NCBI GenBank assembly: GCA_022577435.1 | Contig: JAKOON010000011.1 | Coordinates: 13,532,818-13,596,817 of the forward strand | DNA length: 64,000 bases | Direction: 5' to 3' | Source: Embiotoca jacksoni | Taxonomy: Eukaryota; Chordata; Actinopteri; Embiotocidae | In this document: in pieces, positions 1-11,100 of the stretch | Position numbering within the stretch: the stretch's first letter is position 1 | Layout: every line of letters starts with the position of its first letter | Program-made: the position numbers and the translations under genes | The notes under the pieces: generated by a model | Told to the model about the DNA's origin: nothing | The model's input: only the letters and a program-made list of their open reading frames with translations | The model's database searches: none

Positions 1-172
1 GGAAAAGATCCTTGTTTCGTTTTAGTCTGCTCTGTATTTTAGTGCTTTAGGAACATGTGACTCGGTCTCTCGCTCTCTTTCTCTCTTGTCTCTTGCCCTC
101 TTGTTTGTTTTAGTGGAATGGCTCCTCATTCACTCATTCATTCATTCATTTTCTCTCCATTTGTGCTTGTAG

Positions 173-229
173 AACACCGCCAATGGCGCTCCCCCCGGAT
201 ATTTTGGCTCCATAGACATCCAGAATGCT
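173..229 (+). CDS. fcho2: fcho2 exon, first in window (linker start)
   Basis: This is a 57-nt, phase 0-0 exon between a TTGTAG acceptor and a GTAAGC donor. It reads NTANGAPPGYFGSIDIQNA and joins in frame to the next exon (NVPQVDAEGF). I do not recall the matching human residues, so it could be a cassette exon. It is the weakest exon apart from the four linker cassettes. Confidence 0.6.
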
Positions 230-252
230 GTAAGCAAACTAATACCCACCCA

Positions 253-325
<73 letters not shown>

Positions 326-1912
326 AGTAAATATTCATATCCAGGAGTAAAATATGCTGTATTTCATTTTAGATATATCAATTTGGAAAAAACTAAATAA
401 CATTTTTATATTTTTATCCAGACTAGAGCACAACAAAAATATGTTCTTTATACCATATTGTTATTAATGTTTCCCTTCGAAGTGGCATTTATGAATATTC
501 AATGTGAAATGATGGGGATCGATTTCAAGTGCTCCCTGTTTGATTTCGTAGGGTAAATATCTATAAATTATGTGATCACCACTGTGATTTAGGTTCATGC
601 ACGTGTGTTTGTGTGTTTCCACTGTGTATCCGTTTACATTTGTAGTGTAGTTACAGATACTGTACAGATGTGATCATTTCCTTTTTTCCTCAGAAATAGA
701 ATATCAGAATTGAAAAATGAACGTTATATCTGTTAATTGATTAGTTGAAGAACAAGTTGGCTTTGATGAGGTTTAAGACAAATTTAGGAAACAAAATCTA
801 AAAGATTGAGTTTTAAAGATTTTGTTCAAATTTTGCATAAGGTGGAAGACAAAAAAGAAATATTAGTCAACACTTCATTTTTGTCTTATTTTGAAATGTT
901 TAATAGAAAATCTATATTAGTTAAATTGAGCAGTTTGTTGTCTAAAATGTGATTGGAATACAATTTCAGAATTAAATTTAAAAAAAAAAAAAAAAAAATT
1001 TTTTTACCACTATGTTTAAAATTGTGAAAAAAAAAAATAAAGTTTAGAATTTTGTATTTATTTTTAAATTGGATTCGACACAGAGTAGATTTCTTTTAAC
1101 CGTGTTGATTGGAAATAGATTTTGAATTCAACTTTTTTTTTTTTTGCTCGTGCTTGTGTTTTTGCAGAACGTTCCTCAAGTTGATGCCGAGGGTTTCTGT
1201 ATCAGACCAGAAGCGAATGAAAACGATATCCTTTTCCGCGCGTCTCCACACTGTTCGCACTTCGTCCAGCCCTGCGAGACACCGAGGATTTGTCGCTGTT
1301 TGTTTTTCTCTGTTCGCACCCGTCTGCAGTCTGAAGCCAAGGATAAATTAAAAAAAAAAAAACTGTGCATGATCTCTTTATCTTTCTGCTCTGGGATTTG
1401 TTGCCTTTCCTCTTCCTTAACTTTTGTTTTTCCTCCGCTCACATGCCAAAGAGAATTCCTTCTACTCGTCCAGCGACTCGGAGGACGAAGACGAGCCCAA
1501 GAAGTTCCACGTGCAGATCAAGCCCGTCCAGCCGAACAACGGCACGCACCAGCACCGAGCCAACATCGACGAGCTCAAGGCCTCCATCGGAAACATCATC
1601 CTGTCGCCCTCGACCTCGGTACTGAAAAACACACCAAACACTGAAAACCTGTTGCGGCGGAAGTCTTCCTCACCGACACTAGAGGGCAACAGGAGAATAT
1701 CTAACTTAATTTATCAGCACACGTTCTCCACGGCTTCCTCCTTCTCTGAGCTCATTTTATTTACATTAGAAAGCCTCATGTTATGTCCAATTTATTTTGC
1801 TATGCCACATTGGTCTCTGATTCATTAAGGTTCCTGTTCACACACATTTCATGTTTTAGTTTTTACTCGGGGTTCAGTTTCATGTCAAACAACCTTGGGA
1901 TCACTTTTTCTT

Positions 1913-1960
<48 letters not shown>

Positions 1961-2057
1961 GAAAAAAAAAAAAAAAGAATTCAGAAACAATTTCAGAGTT
2001 AAGTGTCTGATGTTGGCTTTTACTGCAGACTCGCACACACGCACGCACACACACACG

Positions 2058-2154
<97 letters not shown>

Positions 2155-5100
2155 TCAGCTCTCCCTGCAGGCACTTTAGGAAATGTTTTGCGGCAATGGC
2201 TTCACACACACACACGCACACGCACACGCACACACACGCATCCAGAGCCCAGTCTGATCCGTGACCTCAGTCATGGAGCTCCTCATTCAGCTCCTTGTCC
2301 CTCACCATCACTCAATCTCTGAATCACTCTCTGCTGCTCTATGAAAATAGCCACTGCCATTAAAATTTAAAACCACTACTGCTCGTGTGCAAACATGCGT
2401 CGTGCGTGTGTTGTTAGTGCTGCTGCTGCTGCTGTTGTTGTTGTTGTGGAAGCGGCTGAGAGGGCATGCTCGGTGTCGCGGAGGGGGCCGAGCGGGTTTC
2501 ACCCGCCTCGCTCTCCGGCTGCACATTAAACGAGTGTCACCGCATCTTTCTCTCTCTCTCTCTCTCTCTCTCTCGCTCATCCTCCCTTTCTCTCCACGCT
2601 GGCTACCGTCACCGCTCACTGTTTGTGTCGTACCTCTCTTTTTTCTTTTTTTTTTTTTCTTTGTTTGCTTCAACACTTTGGCTTTTTATTGGAGCCCACT
2701 TGTCGGAGACAGGACTCTGCTGTGGTTATTTATGAATACTTTATGGGGGTAGTTGCCTAGCTTCTACAAATGTTTTCTTTTTTCCACCCGAGGAATTAAT
2801 GATAAAGATAAGTTGCAAGTTTATAGAGGAGGGGCTTTTTCTTTTCAATTTAATTAAATGAGTTTTTGGGGGAAAAAAAGTTCTCATTTCAAACTTTTAC
2901 TTTGTTCATTGCAGTTTGGTTCTCATCCTGATAAAAAAAAAAAAATTAAAAAAAACGGACCTTTGTTGGTGTTTATTTGCATTTAAACAGCAGCAGTCAT
3001 GAGATTATATTTTCCTTCCTCTCTTTCTGTTCCAGTTTTATTATTTTGCTCCCTTTGCCTGCTTTATGTCCACAGAAAAAGTTTTGAATTAGATTTAAAA
3101 CGTACATCCGAGGTGATGACGACAGTTGCATCATCTGGTGTGAATTATTGAGAGATTTCTTCTTTTTTTTTTTTGTTCTTCCTCAGTGCTCATTTTTCTG
3201 TCTTTTTCATTTCTCCTCCTGTTTGCTTCCCCCTCCACGGTGTTCCTTTTATTGAAATAGCATTGGAAGTCGTGTGTGTGTGCGCGCGCGCGCGTGTGTG
3301 TGTGTGTGTGTGTGCGTGTGTGTGTGGCCAGCAAGAGCCGTAATTGAACCCATTTGCCGCTTAGCGCCTGTGGGACTAAACCCCGGCCTCGCAGCTCTAC
3401 GGTGGTTAAACGCTTTTTGCTGTGTTCCTTAAACCCATTTTTGTTTCTTTTACTCCCCCCCTTCTCATCCCTTGACGACCCCCCTCTCCCCTTTCCTCCT
3501 CCTCCTCCCTCCTAACCTTTCTTCTTGTTAGAAATAAGTTCTTCATCGAAACCGGCGGCCCCTCGAGAGTCTATCTCTCATATCTGGTGTTACGCAGCGG
3601 GATGCGGCAGATTTATGTCCGGAGGAAAAAAAAAAAAAGAAAAAGTCTCTGTGAAGGAAGTTGGTGAAGTGTTGAGGGCACGCTGTCTGTTTCTTTCTAT
3701 GGGCTTACGTACACTGCTGAATTTTTCACCCTAGGTTTGATGTCTGGTATGTGTGAATGGAGAGTAATCCTGTGATTTAATGTCTTTAACTCTGAAGTGG
3801 AAAATTCCCGCTGTCATTCAGAATAATTCATAATTACAGGTTGTTTTTTTTTATATATGTATTTGGAATTGTATCAAAAAATGAGGGTTACACGTTCAAA
3901 TTATGTAAAAATGGAAGAAGTTTAAGCTTCTAAAAGTTGCACAGTTTCCCCCAAAAGTGGATCTACGACCCCCTTAAATAATGCTTTTCACTTTATGAAA
4001 AAAATTTCAAAGTGTCCTGCGAACGATCACTTCATTCCTGCGCTTCTTCTTATGATTTTTAGTCCACAAAGTAAACAAAACTGGCGAGCAACAAGTTGAA
4101 ACTTCATGGCGGTGGGTCGTGTACATCTTTGATTAATTAAATGTCTTGTTTTTGCTTACAGGGGCAGATGCGGAGGAACCAGTCCAGTGAGTATTTTAAT
4201 TTTTTTCCTGACCTCTGTATCTCTTACGAGGAGGGGAGGGGTCGACCGTACGACTTCTCCACTGACATTTTTCTTGGCCCGACTTGTTTTTAAAGAGGTT
4301 GTGTTTTAAAAAAGGAAAAATCCAGAAACCCAGCCAAAACCAACACATCCCCCAGAAAAAGTAAATAACTGTTCTTTTCTATCAATGTGAGCTTGAGGGA
4401 TAATTCTCCTCCCCCTCAGTGGTACTAATAAGATTAATTACTAAATTAGCTGTTTATATTTTCATATGTCAGAAATTATCTGGCACGGTTTTGTGAGTTT
4501 TGCTGTGTTTGTATTCCCAAAGGTGCTTGTAGAAAAAATAAGTATCGCGCTTAATGCATGTTTGAAAAAAGCTCAAAAGCCCTGACTGTTAATCCAGGAA
4601 CTTCTTGCAGCTGAAACGTTGTTATAGTGAAGAGTTAGATATAGTCCCCTCAGCCCGACCGGTCGAGGCCAATGGCCACCCACCTTTTAGCCCGGTTCTG
4701 TCGGAGGTTTCTTCCTTTTAAAAGAGAGTTTTCTTTCCCGCTGTCGGAGGTTTCATTCTGCTAAAAGAGAGTTTTTACTTCCCATTGTTGGAAGTTTCTT
4801 CCCGTTAAAAGGATGTTTTTACTTCCCTCTATCTGAGGTTTCATCCTGTTAAAAGAGAGTTTTTCCTTCCCACTGTCAGGTTTCTTCCTGTTAAAAGAGG
4901 TTTTTCCTCCCTTAGAGGACAGTTTTTTCTTCCCAGTTTACGTGGGAATATTTGAATTGTTGGGTTCCTTTGTATAATGCTGTAAAGCTCTAATGTAAGG
5001 AATTCAATGTGTTAAGTGCCTTGAAATAACCTGTGTTGTCATTTGGTGCTATATATAAAATTGAATTGAATAGATCAATTTGCAGCATGGCATTGATAGA

Positions 5101-8100
5101 TGTATACTCTACGTATGCTCAGGGCTCACAGGAGTGTCTACATTAAGCTCTAAGGCTCGGGGTCGCGGTGAGTATGTTTTCACTGCAGCAGTTAGCCTAC
5201 AGTGCTACCTTCCCCTCACAGGAGCCTTTCACAGCAGCTTCTGCCTCCGGCTAACTTTACTGACACGGGGTCCTCACACTCAGCAAACTATCTTATTTTC
5301 AAGAATTTACTTACATGTATTGTTTTTAAATTCGGGTCCTCTTAGTTGTACCTCATCATCTCTGGTGCTTATGTGATGCTTCAGGTTGCCTATGTAATAC
5401 TTTAGACAGGGGTATGAAATAATAAAACGATTTCTGATTTTATTTCTTGTTACAAAATCCCTCCATCCCCTGTTTTAAAGTGCACAACACAGCACAACCC
5501 TGTGTGTTAACGCTTTTGCAGTATTTGGGTAAGACATTACTTCATGAATAAAAAATAATAGGCTATAAAAAAAAAAAATATGTCTAACCTAAATCTTACT
5601 GCAGATATATTTCTATAACTTTCAATGATTGATGGTGGTTTCAATCAAAGCCTCAGTTTATGTTTGTGGTTTAAGGTGTGATGTACTTTTTCTCAGTCAC
5701 GTTAAAAACCTTGGGTTGGATTTTTATTTGTATTTTTTTACTTCCTGTGAATGTGTGTCTGCCGTCGTCACTCTGCGAAGGTCTGAATATCCTGTTTGTG
5801 TTCCTCCTATTGTAGGTGATGAACTAGGAAAACCCAGAGTGCCAACATCATATGAGTGAGTATAAAACATGAAAACGTTTCTTTGTAAATCATCTGCTCA
5901 GTGTCGGTTATTATAAATGCATTTAAATTTTATAAATTTCCTGTTGTCTGTGTTCATATGTTACTCTCAATATCAAATTGAGCTTCTTTTAGCTTGAAAT
6001 TCAATAAAGCTTGATTTTTTTTATTTTTTTCTCTGACAGGCTGACGAACAACGACCTTCTGTCTCTGGACCCGTTCAGCCCGACAGTCGGATCCTCCTCC
6101 TCTGTGTCATCATCGACAGGTAACACAGAAAGCCTAATTAAAGCTTAGCATCATCTTTATCCCCGTGCATCATACAGTGTAAATCAACAAAAAAAAGAAC
6201 AGTAAAACAATAATTCCTTAAGATTTCAGGCCTGTTTGGAATCATCTTGTTTGCAGTCGTAATAGCAATTGAATTAATAAAACAAACTTCTCATGATTTT
6301 AATAATAAAATGTGCCAAAAGTAATTTCAGCAGCTATAGTAGAAAAAGACAGAACATAAATGGTATAAAAAAAAATTCTGTCTGATTTCATGAAAATCTG
6401 AAGGATTTCTACCTTAAGGTGTTAAAAGTAATGTAATTTTTACTCATTTACTGAGTTGAGTCTGTCATTTTTCTCTTTTTCCTGTTCTCACCATCTCTCG
6501 AAGCACTTTTTCCCTTCTCTTTCTTTTTCTGAGCTACCCACTCGAAAGCTCTTCCTCTCAGTGAAGTCCCAGATTCAGGAATTGACCCCTGAAGTCAACA
6601 ATATATTCAACTTCTCCGGCCTTTTTCAATCCCAGTTTGCATTTTGTTTTTGTAAATCATGTACAGGTCAGAGTTCTTTCTTCTGTGCTTATCTTCTTAT
6701 TTAAAAAAATATTTCTGGTTCTTTTTGTACTTTTTGTTTTCTGTTCAACTTCTCGTAGTCTCTACAGGTATATTTCCCTAAGATACATTTGTGTTTTTAA
6801 TGCGTGTAACGTGGATCGAGTGTTTTCTCATGGCTTTACGTGCACAACACCGGTGTTTAAACAGAGTGACATTAGCACTGACCCATCGCCTAGGTTAAGC
6901 GTAATCCACAGTTAATTGGCACCTAGTTGAGGTCAGCGGGTCGGCTATAAAGCCCACTGGCACGTATGTTGTCAAACAGTGTCTCGTTACTGTCAGAGGT
7001 CTCGGCTTACAAGTCAAAAGAGCATCAAAAAGTGCCCTGATTAGGATACGCTGATGGGAATTAAGTCCCGGCTTTCAGCCTGTTAAATCTCTCCGTGTAC
7101 AGTGTGGCAGCATTACCAGCTCCAAATGCACACATGACACATTGTGCAAGTCTAAGACGTATTAAAAAGATTAAGATGTAAACATGTATTTTTCTTTTGT
7201 TGTTTTAATCTGTTGATTTTGTGTTCATTGATTTTATTTTGAAGTTTTACACACGTTTCAGTTTATTTAACTTGTCTTTTTGTTTTATTACAGTGACATA
7301 TATATATATATATTTTTTTTTATGTTTAAGTGACTTGATGTATTGTTTGTTTGATTTATTTAATTTTTTTGTACCTGTTCCTGTCAGACCTTGCATCTGT
7401 CTTCTTTTCAATCCCTCCATCTCCATCTTTTCTGATGAATGACTCTGACGTCTTTCTGCCAGAGGCATCAGGTAAAAATGTGTGTGACAGTAATTTAAAA
7501 TGAAAACTTGGACAACATGAGACAAACCATCAACCCGCTGTTTTGCATGGTATATACTTCATGGTTTTGTACATCTTGGAGTGTTCTTTACTTTAAATGC
7601 ATTTGACTTTATAGTTTAATCATCAGGATGTTCGTCTGTATGCGGTTCTAAAATCAGGGTCATCACTTTGCACATTTATTGCTAATAAGCTGATATCTTT
7701 TAGATATGCATGATATTTCTGTAAAGATTGAACATGAAAACTGTGCTTACGCAGACTTTGAGCGAGTTTTAAACTTTCCGAGAGCTACAGCCAATACAAA
7801 AATGATTCTTGAAGAGAAATATGATTATAGAAAATGAAGTCCGAACTAGCTGTATCAGCTGCTAGCTGTAAACAGGTTTAACAGACGAACAATGGAAAGG
7901 AACATCGTGTAACAATTTAAAATATACCAACTGCATTTTGAAGAATAAACAGGTAAATACATAAAGAATAAAACAAAAAGAAAAAAATTATACAGTAAAA
8001 TTACCATAAAACTCGATGACAAGCACCATATTCTTCATGACTACAGTTTCCTCAGAGGGACCACCGACTCTCTGAGGACCCTGGGAGGCTGGATGGTTAT

Positions 8101-11100
8101 TTAAGAATTTAGACACAAGTTTAACTAGCAAACATAATATAATGATCAGAACATAACTATTTTTTAAAGAATATGGCAGTGGTGAGATCCTGTACAGAAG
8201 CTGAATTGCAAGATTATGCAGTATATCGTCTCAAGAGGTTCAACTGTCACATGCTTTTTGGGACCAAGAAGTTACGCAATAACTTAATAATTCATGTTTA
8301 TGCTGATCAGTTACCTTTTTTTAATAAGGTGTTATGGCTCCATGTACAAACCTAGAAATGGTGTCCGGAGAAGGAACTCGTGAAAGTTGTCAGATATTTA
8401 ATGCAGAGCCCCGATCACCTCTCACTTCAAACGGTAAATGCACAAACGCAAGAAACACAACGCATGTAGGTTTTGAGCATCGCCCGGTGATCTAAAACCG
8501 AGTTAAACGACGCCTAAAGCTTGGATCCATTTGGTTTCAGAGGTTGCTGAGACAAGCAAAATTGTGTTACAATCAACCCGTCTAGTTTTTTGAGAAGTCG
8601 ATCAACAAGTAACTAATTAATAACCGTTTTGATAAGCTAAATTAATATAGTCATTTCTTTGACATTTCATAGATGAAACTTAAAAAAATAACCGTCAGAT
8701 GAATTGATAATAAAAGACTATTGTGGTTGCAGCACTGTTGATTATATAAGGAAATTACTTAAATGCGGCACCTCTATATTACTTTGTCAAACCACATCTG
8801 ATTAATGTTGTTCAGCCACACTACTTGAAACCAGTATACCTAGTAGTATTTGCTTTCTAATACACACTGGAATGGGATTATGTGTCTAACATTCAAGTTT
8901 TGTTTTTAATTTATGAATAAAGTAATAACAATGTGCTAATTTGATCATTTTAAATCGGCTATTTCTCCCATAAAATCTTAAATTCGAGACAGTTTGAGAT
9001 GAGAACTTGCTCTTAACTGCTCCAGGGATCTCTTCAGTAATTTCACTGCTGCTCCAGATGTGCGACTGATAAAGTTGACCTTCTACCCTCTGCTCTGCAT
9101 TTGTCGTGTTTACCTCCTCCCTGTCAATCACGCCGCCTCCTCCAGCCGAGACGGTGCAGCAGCGGGAGCGCTCTCCTCCCCTGGCCGAGAGCCAGCAATC
9201 CAAAGACGTCTCCTCTTTCTCCTCGTCCGCATCCTCTCCCTGGGACTCACCAGAAAACCCTTTCCCGGCCCTCCAGCCCGTACCGGCGAGGGCCCAGAGC
9301 GCCCCCATCACCCGGCCCGCCGAGCCGGTCGACCCCATCAAGAGCCCGACCGCTTCCAGCCCTCCGAAGAGCGCCGACGGCTTCTCCTCCGTGTCCTGGT
9401 CCCAGAGCCAGTGGATCGCCTTCAGCGATAACTTCGCTCCGCCTCTCCGTCAGGGCTCGGGGTCGTCGGCGAAGGAGCTCCAGAGGGCGCAGTCGGGCTG
9501 CGGCAGGTCGAGCCGCCTCCTGTCGGATGAGTCTGCTGACTCGGCTGGTAGCAGAGAGGACGGCAAAACCTGTTTCACTGAGGTCTTCTCTGGGATTACA
9601 GATAGGGCGACGCCTGCAGCCCCGTCGAGCAAAATATTCAATGGTAACATTAATACTGATGTTAGAGTCGTGATTTATGCCTGAGGTTTGGAGTATTATT
9701 TTTTACATTTTGGTTTTTTTTTTCTTATTTTTTGTGCATTTATTTTGTATTTGAAATTGACAGTTGTGTTTGTGAATGTTTTCTGTTGGTTTTTTTTTTT
9801 GTTTATTTTCTTTAACCGACCGCCTGGTTTGCAATGTGTTTGAGTTTCTACTTGTGAAATTTATTTTGGAACATGCTTTACTTGTTTCCTGTCATGATTT
9901 TCCATATTTAATGTTTTGCTTTTATGGTTTTTAAACGAGAAGTCCTGATGCATGAGGAGCAACGAATGAGTTCTAACACGTTTTACACGCATGTTTGTAC
10001 CTAATTTCCACTTTAACTGTCACCAACAACAAAAACCTGCATGTGTGTCTCCGTGCAGTGCCAGTCCCGAACCGACCCACGACCCCTCTGGCAGCCGGAG
10101 CCCTGGTGCCTCCGCCGCGGCCCTCCTCCAGACCCAAACTCCCCACTGGAAAGCTCACGGGAATCAATGAAATTGTGAGTCATTCGAATATCTCTACGGC
10201 TTTTATTGCAGTTCAAAGTACCTTCTAATAGCATCCCTTTACTCAGGTACGGCCTTTCAGCCCGCCCAAAACCTCGAACGCCAGCCCTTCTCCTCCCCAG
10301 ACGGCACCGCTCGCCCGCGCGGAGAGCTCCTCCTCTTTGTCCTCGAACGCCTCGCTCAGCGCCGGCAACACCCCCACTGTCGGTAGGCCTGTTTAAACAA
10401 CTTTATCCTCCTTTTTTTTTTTTTTCTTTTTTTCCCTTCAGCTCCTCCTCACCGACCTGTCACATACCTTTTATCTCCGCACCACCGTGTGCCGTTCTCT
10501 CTTCGCTCCTCTTCCTCCTCCTCCTCCCTCCACTCGTCTCCCTGCAGGAGCCGAGCACACCTTCGCTCTGCCGCTCTCCTCCCCCGAGCCAGAGCTGCTC
10601 TCCCTCTCTCCTCTATTTCTTCTCAGTGAGTCTCCCGAACTCGTTTCCACCCCCGCCCTACCTTACCCCACCCCACCAACCCACCCCCCCCGTCCCCCTG
10701 CTTACAAATCTTCACCTCTGCTCTAAACTGCATAAATAAACTCCCCTGAAGTCATCATCATCATCATCATCACACGTTTAGAAACTGTGACATCAATCCC
10801 TCCTCACGTTTGTGTTTTCTGGGTTTCTGTATCTCCTCCTTTTCCCTCTCTTATGCCTTTTACTTTGGCGTAAAGAGGACGATGTGTTCATAGCGAAGCT
10901 GCCTACCTTTGAGAAGCGGTGTGAGACGCCAGCAGGTACGGTTGAAGCTCGGTCTCTCCTCTGTGTGTTTAAAGCGCCGACTAACAGCAGTCTGTTGAAA
11001 CGGGCTGGATGGATGAACGACCGGAGATCTTGCTTTTGCAGTGGTTGCAGTTCTCCGTCTTTGTGTGCTCTTTATTTTCAGCCCGTTTCTCACTTTCAGC

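Larger units (their letters stand above)
1619..4161 (+). other. fcho2 intron dense in simple repeats
   Basis: The intron contains (GT)n at 1915-1958, compound (CA)n at 2035-2144 and 2204-2236, a TGC/TTG tract at 2408-2450, (TC)n at 2548-2574, and an alternating GT/GC tract at 3273-3326. The His-Thr and Cys-Val ORFs here are repeat artefacts. The rest shows nothing I can name. Confidence 0.7.

Noticed and set aside
118..338. Thr-His and Cys-Val ORFs over the first (CA)n tract
   Set aside because: They are translations of a dinucleotide repeat. The same applies to those near 1901-2264, 22045, 27395-27948, 36250-37652 and 48487.
6456..6704. 82-codon ORF with a Lys/Ser-rich stretch inside fcho2
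   Set aside because: There is no splice-site pair with phase 1-1 around it and no FCHO-like motif.
9101..9684. Long overlapping + strand ORFs (190 and 123 codons) over the large fcho2 exon
   Set aside because: They are other-frame shadows of the GC-rich exon. Only the frame with AETVQQ...KIFN has matching splice phases.
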